From: VXYL01 sp965199915
GTDB lineage: Bacteria > Pseudomonadota > Gammaproteobacteria > Pseudomonadales > Azotimanducaceae
Length of the DNA: 64,000 bases
Assembly (NCBI GenBank): GCA_965199915.1
Contig: OZ241348.1
Location: 1,426,001 to 1,490,000 of the forward strand
Direction of reading: 5' to 3'
The translations under genes and the position numbers were made by a program. This document shows positions 28,101 to 35,972 of the stretch, piece by piece. Below the pieces are notes generated by a model, which was given only the letters and a program-made list of their open reading frames with translations, was not told the origin of the DNA and ran no database searches. Position 1 is the first letter of the stretch. Each line of letters begins with the position of its first letter.

Positions 28101-28278
28101 CGCGCTGCCGGGCAACCTCCATCAGCTAGGCAGTCTACGGGTCTACACCGGAGATGACCTCTACTTGGTGAAGCCGAACAGGATGCGGTTCTGGACGCGC
28201 TCGGCGGCACGGGCAGATGCCGAGGACATCCTTATCGACCTGTGGCCCAAGAAGGAGACGACCGATGATGGAAGGTGA
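25198..28278 (+). CDS. N6-adenine DNA methyltransferase 1 (Eco57I/PglX-like)
   Basis: A 1026-residue DNA methyltransferase of the large type IIG/PglX-like class. Motif I is FLDPACGSGIF (residues 353-363) and motif IV is NPPW (464-467), the gamma-class N6-adenine signature. The ~250-residue N-terminal domain (SALWNQGLASVLAVVCGDAIRIYS) lacks a visible PD-(D/E)XK site, so no cleavage activity is evident in this chain. The region after motif IV is probably the target-recognition domain (NSKLMYWFAFHSSASLGSERP). The next gene, in the same frame after one TGA, encodes a nuclease-like protein. The gene occupies the position where DUF1156 would be expected. A paralogue with the same layout lies at 32339-35287. 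Confidence 0.88.
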   Translation: MQLAERPIAEDWKDALGLTARRAPEVYADAGEVGDVPHAGPIRTALRDLGADSVFCIEDVPTAVFFATEDADASYIAGLHSALWNQGLASVLAVVCGDAIRIYSLAARPKDRRSDRLDDDCLIEVLGKVEDEAQVRSLIRSMESGRYWQEHDASFNAKQRVDRVLLDNLKHSDQRLRSVGLQPDASQALLMQAMFIAYLEDRGVIDGSYIREATGGELSTFADILQASRVAAFYALFRNLTRDFNGDLFVKPCSFGESGPRLRREHLPILADFRSGMVEMGQHADQRRLFWAYNFKFIPVELISAVYDQFLGTADRAPKGQFHTPRHLATSVVSQLWDEPRFLPNRVKTNGTFLDPACGSGIFLVCVFKRLCEQWRHSKATQKIQWRRLEAFINQLTGLDIDANAVRVAIFSLYIALLEEVNPPDIRKLMAAGKLLPELWGVQLRQADFFDEDESAKVDVVIGNPPWRSGDQTAAEWCGERGLPAPDKQAAWGFAWKALRHLKQDGKLALLLPAMPFLHTHSKGAMAARATLLKKLRVSRIVNYADLRRQLFAKAVQPTALFIGGPNRDDAQHWFEYWVPKADAGFGATQRLTISDLDKDRMDTIQLDKDPLLFNKRLWMKGPEDKLFRYLKRFASLRDTVAQFRHARQSASVAHPWTIGQGFKPATRPVSSDDYQTTASKAVADAPFLPSAAFRVLSPDLRALAAPRPEVVHRRGFERGFAGPRVLVTQGAGANRLRAAYAEAPFTFQHAIQAIVVPESDKRLAKALAAMLNSKLMYWFAFHSSASLGSERPIVHQDQLLDLPFPKPADMEERQRAETAADQLAALMDEAEEHLGAAIRPPNLLPELLDRIDALVYDYFALSDLEILLVEDTFAYIAPSVQPNPSSSPPIWQRTTPSDLSAYAPVLISVLEAWMEPGRRVSVSLIARDDDLGVAKLHLCAAEDWAEYSEQRLALGEALARVSRAMDCALPGNLHQLGSLRVYTGDDLYLVKPNRMRFWTRSAARADAEDILIDLWPKKETTDDGR

Positions 28279-28335
28279 CTGCTTGGGTGGAAGGCCGAGT
28301 ACCGCCGCCGAGACGATCTCTTCTTGCGCTTCGTC

Positions 28336-28896
28336 ATGAAGGTTTGGTGGCAGGTAGTGGCGAGGCTGCCCGCTAACGCTCTCGAAGACGCCATCACGAA
28401 GACCCTCGTAAACCGGCTAGATGCCGATACATGGGCAAGAGCGCTGTTCTACTGCGACTATCAGTTCGTACCGATGGAAAGGACTCGCGACGGCTCGCTG
28501 GCGGAAGACCGCTTCATCGACATCGCCATGATCATGCACAACGATCGCAGCCGCTACCTCGCCTACGAGTGCAAGAAGCTCAACGTGCAGTACCAAGGGG
28601 CGCGGCGGTCGCAAGCCGGAAGCTACGTCGAAGACGGCATGATGCGCTTCGTCACCGGCAAGTACGCCAAGGGCCTGCCCGTCGCCTGCATGATCGGCTA
28701 CGTCATGGACGGCGACCTGTCCTTCGCCTACGCCCGCATCAGGGCCACGATAGGGCAGAACCGAACGGCACTGCGCCTCCAGGATGGCCCAACAGACGAA
28801 CCACCCCTTGACGCCATGACACGCTTCGTCACCACGCACCAACGAAACGGCGACGACATCGAGCTTCGGCATGCGTTGCTGCCGTTCGTGTGGTAG
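28336..28896 (+). CDS. PD-(D/E)XK nuclease-like protein 1
   Basis: A 186-residue protein with a plausible PD-(D/E)XK active site: D62 in FIDIAMI, and E78-x-K80 in YLAYECKKLNV, 16 residues apart. The following helix-strand stretch (YVEDGMMRFVTGKYAKGLPVACMIGYVMDG) closely parallels the protein at 35274-35903. This shows the two are paralogues. Start is ATG 28336; TTG 28324 is an alternative, and the frame is open back to the methyltransferase stop at 28276. Together with methyltransferase 1 it forms an apparent modification-nuclease pair. Whether it cuts unmodified or modified DNA is unknown. Confidence 0.7.
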   Translation: MKVWWQVVARLPANALEDAITKTLVNRLDADTWARALFYCDYQFVPMERTRDGSLAEDRFIDIAMIMHNDRSRYLAYECKKLNVQYQGARRSQAGSYVEDGMMRFVTGKYAKGLPVACMIGYVMDGDLSFAYARIRATIGQNRTALRLQDGPTDEPPLDAMTRFVTTHQRNGDDIELRHALLPFVW

Positions 28897-28945
28897 CGTA
28901 GTCTGGTAGTCAGCTAGCGAGTTGGATGGTTCTTAAGGAGGAACG

Positions 28946-29302
28946 ATGTTGAGACTGTCTTGGGCAAAGTGCAGTGGGGGTATCTGGTGTCGTCTGAATT
29001 GCCTAGACCTGTCTACGGTTTCGGGCGACGGTGTCTATGTCATCTGGTATGTCGACGACGAATTGGACGACGACGTGTACGTCTACGTTGGTCAGGGCAC
29101 CGTCAAAGAGCGCCTTGAATCCCACCGGACCAACCACGACGTGCAGTTCTACAAGAACTTGGGCACGTTGTACGTCACTTGGGCCAAAGTTCCCTCTCAG
29201 AAGCGGGATGGCGTAGAGAAGTACCTTGCAGATGAACTACGGCCGGTGGAAGGCGAACGGCATCCGGATGTTGACCCAATTGAAGTGAACCTCCCGACGT
29301 AG
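28946..29302 (+). CDS. Small GIY-YIG nuclease-domain protein
   Basis: A 118-residue protein consisting almost entirely of one GIY-YIG domain. The motif appears as GVY (29-31) and YVG (47-49), with R56 in VKERLESH, a candidate metal-binding E91 in VEKYLADELRP, and N116 in EVNLP near the C-terminus. It starts with an excellent ribosome-binding site (AAGGAGG) seven bases before ATG 28946. There is no DNA-binding domain. It lies between the first methylase-nuclease pair and the IS1380-type insertion. It could be a stand-alone nuclease or the trace of a homing-type event. Confidence 0.75.
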   Translation: MLRLSWAKCSGGIWCRLNCLDLSTVSGDGVYVIWYVDDELDDDVYVYVGQGTVKERLESHRTNHDVQFYKNLGTLYVTWAKVPSQKRDGVEKYLADELRPVEGERHPDVDPIEVNLPT

Positions 29303-29309
29303 GCATACC

Positions 29310-30942
29310 CTATTGTTGCAGTTTGAGGTCACCCGAGGTTGGAGAAATGCGGTGATTTGCTTAGTAGGCTTTGAGGGCGGTGTGGTTGCCGGTCAAGGTC
29401 ACTGGCAGTGAGGTTGTCCGGGTGGCCGACTTTCGGGCATCCGCGGGACCCGGAAGCGATTGCCCTGTTGTTTTCGGGAACGAAAAAAGCGGTCTCCTTT
29501 GGTACGATGTCGCTGTGTGGAACAAACATCGAAGGAGACCGCCGAAGTGAATCGTATCAGGAAAGAAGTCAGCGGCAAAACCGCAAGCGCGCTGGAAATC
29601 CGGTTCGAGCCCCAGAGCCTCACGTCGCACGCCGGCCTGGTGGTGTTCCAGCGCCTGTTCTCGCGCCTCCAACTGAAGGAGCGGCTGCGCGGCTGCTTTC
29701 GGCACGAGTCGGGACGGCGCGCCTACGCGCCGCACGTGGTGACGCTGCTGCTGGTGGTGCATCTGCTGCTCGGCTGCCGCGAGCTGCGCGACATGGCGCG
29801 CTACCGGAACGACGAGGCGGTGCGGCGCGCGGTCGGTCTGCGGCGGCTGCCGGACGTGTCGACGGTGTCGCGGGCGCTGTCGGACGTGGACGCGCGCGGC
29901 GCCGACCGGGTGCGGGCGCTGTCGCGGGACATGGCGCTGGAGCGGCTGCGCGCGCTGGGGCCGCGGCGGGTCACGGTGGACTTCGACGGCACGGTGCTGG
30001 CGACGCGGCGGCTGGCGGAAGGTTCGGCGGTGGGCTACAACCCGGGCAGGAAGGGCGAGCGCAGCTACTGGCCGCTGTTCGCCACCGTGGCGCAGACTGG
30101 CCAAACGCTCGACCTGCTGCATCGGCCGGGCAACGTGGCGGACTCCACGGGAGCTGTTGATTTCATTGGCGAAAGCATGGAGCGGCTGCGCGCCGCGCTG
30201 CCGCGCGCCCGCCTGGAGACGCGCATGGACTCGGCGTTCTTCGACGGCGGGCTGCTGGACGAGCTGGAGCGGCGCGGCGTCGACTACTCGGTGTCCGTGC
30301 CGTTCGCCCGCTTCGCCGACCTCAAGGCGGCGGTCGAGGGCCGCCGCCTCTGGCGCCGCGCCGGCCCCGGCCTGGCGTTCTTCGAGCCGCGCTGGAAGCC
30401 CGCCAGCTGGGATGGCCGCCGCCGCGTGGTCGTCGTCCGCCGCCGCGTTCCGGCGCGCCGCAAGGAGCCTCTCCAACTCGACCTGTTCGAGCCCCGCGAG
30501 CACGGCTTCGAGTTCAAGGCCGTCGTCACCAACAAGCGCGTCCGCGCCCGCGCCGTCGCGCTGTTCCACGAAGGCCGCGGCACCCAGGAGGCGACGTTCG
30601 CCGAACTCAAGTCCCAATGCGGACTCGGCTACGCGCCCAGCCGCAAGGAAGCCGCCAACCGGCTCTTCTCCCTCGCCGCCGTGCTCGCCCACAACCTCGG
30701 CCGCGAACTCCAAATGGCCACCCGAGCGCCTCTCCGGAGCACCACCGCCAAACGCTCCCCGCTCTGGGCCTTCGCCCAATTGCGAACGATGCGCAACGAC
30801 TTCCTGCTTCGCGCCGGCCGATTCCTCAACCGCGCCGGAAAACCCGTCCTTTCCATCATGAGCGACGACAAGGCGGAAACCGTCATGTCCGAATACCTTG
30901 CCGCCCTCGCCACATAGTTCGGCAAAAACCTGCAACAATAGG
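29310..30942 (+). mobile_element. IS1380-family insertion sequence
   Basis: A complete 1633-bp element. The ends are inverted repeats, CCTATTGTTGCAG at 29310 and its complement ending at 30942. The 6-base sequence GCATAC is duplicated on both sides (29304-29309 and 30943-30948). Perfect ends, an intact transposase and an exact target duplication indicate a recent insertion. It landed just after the GIY-YIG gene and before the surviving part of DUF1156. Confidence 0.93.
29547..30917 (+). CDS. IS1380-family transposase
   Basis: A 456-residue DDE transposase. GTG 29547 was chosen because AAGGAGA precedes it. Catalytic region segments are RRVTVDFDGTVLATR (first Asp), ARLETRMDSAFFDGG (second Asp) and GRGTQEATFAELKSQCGLGY (Glu). 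The N-terminal region (SHAGLVVFQRLFSRLQLKER) is typical of the family. The frame is intact and the gene fills most of the element. Confidence 0.92.
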   Translation: MNRIRKEVSGKTASALEIRFEPQSLTSHAGLVVFQRLFSRLQLKERLRGCFRHESGRRAYAPHVVTLLLVVHLLLGCRELRDMARYRNDEAVRRAVGLRRLPDVSTVSRALSDVDARGADRVRALSRDMALERLRALGPRRVTVDFDGTVLATRRLAEGSAVGYNPGRKGERSYWPLFATVAQTGQTLDLLHRPGNVADSTGAVDFIGESMERLRAALPRARLETRMDSAFFDGGLLDELERRGVDYSVSVPFARFADLKAAVEGRRLWRRAGPGLAFFEPRWKPASWDGRRRVVVVRRRVPARRKEPLQLDLFEPREHGFEFKAVVTNKRVRARAVALFHEGRGTQEATFAELKSQCGLGYAPSRKEAANRLFSLAAVLAHNLGRELQMATRAPLRSTTAKRSPLWAFAQLRTMRNDFLLRAGRFLNRAGKPVLSIMSDDKAETVMSEYLAALAT

Positions 30943-30982
30943 GCATACCGAGTAGTACGGAGCTCGTGGGCTGGGGCGGACA

Positions 30983-32346
30983 GCGGATTGGAACAGCAAG
31001 CTGTCGCGGTGGCACCCCCACAGCGCCAACGAAAAGAGCGAGCAGGTGTTAGCAACCAAGCGCTGAACACCCTAGAGAACTATGCTGGCCGCGCACTACC
31101 GGCGTTGGTCTCCGCATGGACTGTTTTGAGCAAGGCCACCAGCAAGTGCAGATCGAGACACTCCGTCCGAGCGTGCGATGCGCGTGGCACTCAATCTCCA
31201 GCGGAGATCTGGGTTACAGACCCGCCCTACGCAGACGCCATCAACTACCACGAGCTGTCCGAGTTCTTCCTTGCATGGTATGAGGTGAAGCTGCCGATAC
31301 TGTTCCGCGAGTGGTACACAGACAGCAAGCGTGCTCTGGCAGTTCAGGGCACAGGAGCGAGCTTTCGGCGCAGCATGGTAGATTGCTACCGCGGTCTCGC
31401 AGAGCAAGCACCGGACAACGGCCTGCAGGTGGTGATGTTCACCCACCAAGACGCCACGGTCTGGGCCGATCTCACGCTGATCCTTTGGGCGGCCGGCCTG
31501 CGCGTCACCGCCGCGTGGACCATCGCCACGGAGACGGATTCCGCCCTCAAGAAAGGCAACTACGTCCAAGGCACCGTGCTGATGGTGCTGCGCAAGCAGA
31601 CCTCCGAGGACACGGCCTTCCTCGACGAGCTCGTGCCCGAAGTGGAAGCCGAAGTGGAGCGCCAGCTTGAGTCCATGCTCGCCCTCGACGACCGCGACGA
31701 TCCCAACTTCTCGGATGCGGACTACCAGCTGGCCGCCTACGCCGCCGCCTTGCGCGTGCTCACCAACTACCGCGCCATCGGCGACTTGGACGTCGCCCAC
31801 GAGCTCTCCCGCCAGCGCAAGCGCGGCGAACAGGGGCCCATCGAGAAGATCATCGCCGACGCCGTGCGCACCGCCAGCAACTACCTCGTCCCGAACGACC
31901 TGCCCGGACACATCTGGCGTGCGCTCGGCCCCACCGAGAAGCTCTACCTCAAGGGCTTGGACGTGGAGCGCCACGGCGACTTCCGCGCCGGCGTCTACCA
32001 AGAGTTCGCCCGCGGCTTCGGCGTCAAGGACTACGGCCACCTGCTGCACACCGGCAAGGCCAACCAAACCCGCCTCAAAACCGCCACCGAGTTCGCCGGC
32101 GCCGACCAGGACGGCACCCTGGTCCGCCACGCCCTCTACGCCACCTGGCGCGCCCGCGAAACCGGCGACACCGCCGAGAGCCTCACATGGCTGCGCACCG
32201 AACTCCCCGCCTACTACCACGGCCCCGCCCGCGAGTCCGCCGCCGCCGTGCTACGCTACCTCGCCAACATGGACACCAACCACTGGCGCGAGGACGCTGC
32301 CGCGGCAAGGCTGGTGGCCGGGGCTGTGGAGAACGACCATGTCTGA
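30983..32346 (+). pseudogene. DUF1156 DNA methylase, 5'-truncated and frameshifted
   Basis: The C-terminal half of a DUF1156 (COG1743) adenine-specific methylase. A short piece in one frame (DWNSKLSRWHPHSANEKSEQ) is followed, after a one-base loss near 31050, by SNQALNTLENYA in the next frame. From there the frame runs uninterrupted through the catalytic TDPPYADAINYHELSEFFL and VMFTHQDATVWADL to the family-typical end AGAVENDHV. The N-terminal several hundred residues, including the cofactor-binding part, are missing. Upstream lie the IS1380 element, the GIY-YIG gene and the first methylase-nuclease pair. The protein is almost certainly inactive as a methylase. Its last bases overlap the start of methyltransferase 2. 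Confidence 0.85.
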
Positions 32347-35287
32347 ACTTGACCCCCGCTTGTGCCAGGTGCTACGCGAGACTGCCTACTTTGGGCCGAA
32401 TGGCCCTGCGGCCTCGACAGTGACCATCTGCAACGGCACCGAGCCAAGGCGCGGCACCTTAGACCCGGACGTGCGCTGGGACCACGCCAACCTAACCGCC
32501 TATTTCAAGTTCAAGCAGAACCCAGCCCCCGAGGTTGTTGGCACTTGGCAGCGGGAAGTGTGGAACAAAGGGTCCGTGCCGCTGCTTTGGATAGTCGAGC
32601 CACACCAGACGACGCTCTACAACGGCTTCGCCACGCCTGAGGGTCCAGTGAACGCGAGGCAACTCGACACATTCACCAACGACGTGCCAACTCGCGAAGC
32701 GTTGATGGTTCCTCCCCGTCTTGGGTTGCCAGAGCTGAATGCTCGCGCCGGTCGCTTGTCGATGGAGACTGGCCGCTTCTGGCAGGAAGAAGGCCGGGTG
32801 AATCGCAAACACGCCGTGGACGCCAGGCTGTTGCACGACATGGCGCTGTTGGAGAGCGAACTGCGAGGAGACGGCCTCTCCACCGAGCGTGCTCAAGGTC
32901 TCATCGGGCGCACTATATTCGCGCAGTATTTGGTGGATCGCGGCATCATCACCAAACAACGACTGCGCCGCGACTATGGTACAGACGGCTTGCCTGGTGT
33001 CTTGGAAGACCGAAGCGCCGCCGAGCGCTTGTTCCGCTGGTTGTCGGACAGGTTCAACGGCGACATGTTCCCTTCTACGGGAGTCATGCCTGCCACCGCG
33101 CACCTGAAGCACGTTGCCGCCTTCCTGAAGGGCGAAGCAACTGGCCAAGGATCGCTCTTTCCATATCGCTTCGACTTGATCCCCGTCGAGCTCATCAGTG
33201 CGATCTACGAGCAGTTCGTCCACTCGGCTGACGGTGGCGAAACAAACCCAAGGGCGGATGGCGTGTACTACACGCCTCTCGCGGCGGTCTCGCTCATCCT
33301 TGATCAGGTGATGAAAGGGATCACTGGCAAGGAGACCGTACTGGACATCACTTGTGGCTCCGGGGTATTTCTCGTTGAGGCGTTGCGGCGACTTGTGGAG
33401 GCAAGGGTTGGTTCGGGAAAGCCGACCCGGAGGGTGATCCGAGAGGTGCTCTACAAGCAGATCTATGGCGTGGACATCAGCTCGGCCGCCATTCAAGTCG
33501 CCGCTTTCAGTCTCTACTTGGCTGCGTTGGAGCTCGATCCGACGCCGCACCAAGCGCGTGGCATCAAATTCGGGCCACTGGTTCGCAAGACACTTTTGGT
33601 AGGAGACGCGCACAACATCGACAGCACGCCTATTGGAAGGGTTGCATTGAAAACTGCGAAGGGGCCCAGACGATTTGACCTGATCGTCGGCAATCCCCCT
33701 TTCACAGAGGGGCGCGACCGGGGCCAAGCTGTGCGAGCTGACTCCCCTCAGCCACCGGCGGATCGCAGTCTCGTCTTCGCCCAGCGCGCTAGGGACTTTT
33801 CACACCAGGAGACGCGATTCGGCCTAATTCTGCGCGCCACTCCTTTCTTTAGCCGGGGGGCAGGTCGAGACGCCGCGCAAGACCTCGTGGAATCGGTCTC
33901 TCCCGTAACGATAGTCAACCTGTCAAGTTGCTCTTCGTGGTTGTTTAGACGCGCCAACTTTCCCGTCGTCATGTTTACGTCACGGTGTCGTTCGCAACAG
34001 TCGGCGCGACAAATGACTTTGGTGCAAGCAAGTTGGTCGCCGGCCGGTCGCGCGGGGCACCAGTTCGACATCACAGGTGGCGATGTCTCCAAACTCAACA
34101 TGGCGAGTTGGAAGCGCAATGCGGACCTCTTCAAGGCGGCCTTTCTCGGAACCTACAACGACCTCCTCTTGCTGGATCGGCTCCGCACGGACCACCAGAT
34201 GCTCGAGTCGCACCTCGGTGGTATTGGATCGAGCTTCCGAGAGGGTCTAAAACTAGGGACGTCAGGCAGTGCTAAGGCGGTCGATTTGCAGGGCCTGCCG
34301 TATTGGCAGAGCGAGGACATCGTGCCGTTTCACCTGCGCCCGGATGTCGAACCCTTTACGCATCCACTCGCGGAACGCCCGAGGAAGCGTGAGATATACA
34401 AGGCACCGTTGCTGGTCGTCCGGGAGTTCATGGATCCGATGGAAGGACGGCCACGAGTGCTCGCCGCGGTCTCTGATCGGGACGGTGTGTTCACCAACTC
34501 CTACTATGGCGCGGCGCTTCCAAGCGGCCAAGATGATGTCGGCCACCTGCTGGCGGCGATTCTGAGCTCGGCATTGGCATCGTGGTATTTTCTCATGAGC
34601 GGTTCCACGTTTGGACTGTGGGCGCGTCGGATTTTGCTCGAAGACTTGGTGGCCATGCCGGTGCCGAAGATTGACGACGCGCAGCAATCTTCGGCTGGCG
34701 CACGGTTGGTGGCGATAGCCAAGGAACTTGCGGTGGCCGGGCAGGGGGTTGGTGATTGGGATGAGTTGGATGAAACCGTGGACGATCTCTATGGCCTTAG
34801 CAAGTCGGAACGACTGGTCGTACGGGATGGGCACTACCGCGCTAGCTGGCAATGGAAGGATGGCTGGGAAAGCGCGGCACAGGCGGTAGAGCGAGAGGAA
34901 CTTGAGAGGTATGCCAACACGTTCATGGGCGCGGTCAATCCCTGGCTCGTCGCCAGCGGTCGCCGAGCGCGTGCGGAGGTTCTGCGGCCTCTGGCCGCCG
35001 CGCCCTTGGGTGTTGTACGTTTTGCCTTTGATGGTGAAGCCACATCGTCGGTCGAACATCGTCAATGGCAGGGAACGTTGCCTGAGTTGCTGAGTCGCGT
35101 CGACGAACACGCACGGCCTTCCGTTCCCGACTTGCTCAGTGAACAGAAGGTGCTGTGCGTTCCAAGCGGCGGTGGTGTGTTGATTGTCAAGCCTGCGGCA
35201 CGCCGCCACTGGCTTCAGTCGGTCGCGCTGATGGATGCACGACGGGTGCTTGAGACCAGTATGAGGACCCCGAGTGACGCTCGATGA
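32339..35287 (+). CDS. N6-adenine DNA methyltransferase 2 (Eco57I/PglX-like)
   Basis: A 982-residue paralogue of methyltransferase 1. Motif I is VLDITCGSGVF, with D336 and C339-G-S-G; the usual DPACGSG has become DITCGSG. Motif IV is NPPF (452-455). Shared landmarks with paralogue 1 are RFNGDMF against DFNGDLF, and FDLIPVELISAIYEQF against FKFIPVELISAVYDQF. The ATG at 32339 lies inside the last codons of DUF1156, so it is translationally coupled to that remnant. The C-terminal half carries the probable recognition domain. The nuclease-like gene downstream overlaps it by 14 bases. Codon use is slightly less G+C-biased than in neighbouring housekeeping genes. Confidence 0.88.
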   Translation: MSELDPRLCQVLRETAYFGPNGPAASTVTICNGTEPRRGTLDPDVRWDHANLTAYFKFKQNPAPEVVGTWQREVWNKGSVPLLWIVEPHQTTLYNGFATPEGPVNARQLDTFTNDVPTREALMVPPRLGLPELNARAGRLSMETGRFWQEEGRVNRKHAVDARLLHDMALLESELRGDGLSTERAQGLIGRTIFAQYLVDRGIITKQRLRRDYGTDGLPGVLEDRSAAERLFRWLSDRFNGDMFPSTGVMPATAHLKHVAAFLKGEATGQGSLFPYRFDLIPVELISAIYEQFVHSADGGETNPRADGVYYTPLAAVSLILDQVMKGITGKETVLDITCGSGVFLVEALRRLVEARVGSGKPTRRVIREVLYKQIYGVDISSAAIQVAAFSLYLAALELDPTPHQARGIKFGPLVRKTLLVGDAHNIDSTPIGRVALKTAKGPRRFDLIVGNPPFTEGRDRGQAVRADSPQPPADRSLVFAQRARDFSHQETRFGLILRATPFFSRGAGRDAAQDLVESVSPVTIVNLSSCSSWLFRRANFPVVMFTSRCRSQQSARQMTLVQASWSPAGRAGHQFDITGGDVSKLNMASWKRNADLFKAAFLGTYNDLLLLDRLRTDHQMLESHLGGIGSSFREGLKLGTSGSAKAVDLQGLPYWQSEDIVPFHLRPDVEPFTHPLAERPRKREIYKAPLLVVREFMDPMEGRPRVLAAVSDRDGVFTNSYYGAALPSGQDDVGHLLAAILSSALASWYFLMSGSTFGLWARRILLEDLVAMPVPKIDDAQQSSAGARLVAIAKELAVAGQGVGDWDELDETVDDLYGLSKSERLVVRDGHYRASWQWKDGWESAAQAVEREELERYANTFMGAVNPWLVASGRRARAEVLRPLAAAPLGVVRFAFDGEATSSVEHRQWQGTLPELLSRVDEHARPSVPDLLSEQKVLCVPSGGGVLIVKPAARRHWLQSVALMDARRVLETSMRTPSDAR

Positions 35288-35903
35288 ATGGGAGGCCAGT
35301 CCGTCCGTGGCGCTTGCTCGAGGTCAGGTGCTGGCGGTTCTAAAGTCCATAGTTGACGGATGGGAAGCAGCTAGGGAAAACGACTTGTTGAAGGCGGATT
35401 TGCACGAAAGAAAGATCACCAGATGGCTGATAGGCGGAATGCGACGGACGATGGGCCACCTCGGTGTAACGGTGGCCCGAGGAACGGAAACACCCGAAGG
35501 CAATGTGCCGGACATCTGCATCAGCTTCCAAAGACTGCGCGAAGAAGAGGGCGAGCATGAACCGCATGTGGTAGTGGAGTGCAAGCGCGTAGCAGGGAGT
35601 GATTCGACGCTCTGTGCCCGCTATGTCCGCCAAGGGATGAGCCGCTTCAAGGAAAGGAAGTACGGCAAGCATCGATTTCACGGCTTCATGGTTGGCTACC
35701 TGATTTCCGGTTCTAGCGATGAAGCTGTGGAGGGCATTAACTGGTATTTGGTGCGCCACTGGAGCGATGCGGATTGCCTAAGAAAAACAAAACTCTCGAC
35801 CTCGTTGGAGGTTTGGCAGAGCCGCCATTCACGGCCGGCCGAGGAGCCCATCAAGGTCATGCATCAGTTCTTGGCGTTCCGGCAGGCACATTCGCGGAGC
35901 TGA
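35274..35903 (+). CDS. PD-(D/E)XK nuclease-like protein 2
   Basis: A 209-residue protein with D80 in VPDICISF and E102-x-K104 in HVVVECKRVAG, a standard PD-(D/E)XK core. The downstream segment YVRQGMSRFKERKYGKHRFHGFMVGY aligns by eye with YVEDGMMRFVTGKYAKGLPVACMIGY of the first copy. GTG 35274 overlaps methyltransferase 2 by 14 bases, giving tight coupling. The N-terminal ~70 residues are helical and longer than in copy 1. It is probably the nuclease or nuclease-accessory partner of methyltransferase 2. Confidence 0.72.
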   Translation: MTLDEWEASPSVALARGQVLAVLKSIVDGWEAARENDLLKADLHERKITRWLIGGMRRTMGHLGVTVARGTETPEGNVPDICISFQRLREEEGEHEPHVVVECKRVAGSDSTLCARYVRQGMSRFKERKYGKHRFHGFMVGYLISGSSDEAVEGINWYLVRHWSDADCLRKTKLSTSLEVWQSRHSRPAEEPIKVMHQFLAFRQAHSRS

Positions 35904-35972
35904 CGGCGTGATTGGAGTATCCACGCCGGACTCAGGCGATCCACCCGCTTGGTGCGTAGGCGCCGAGCTCTC

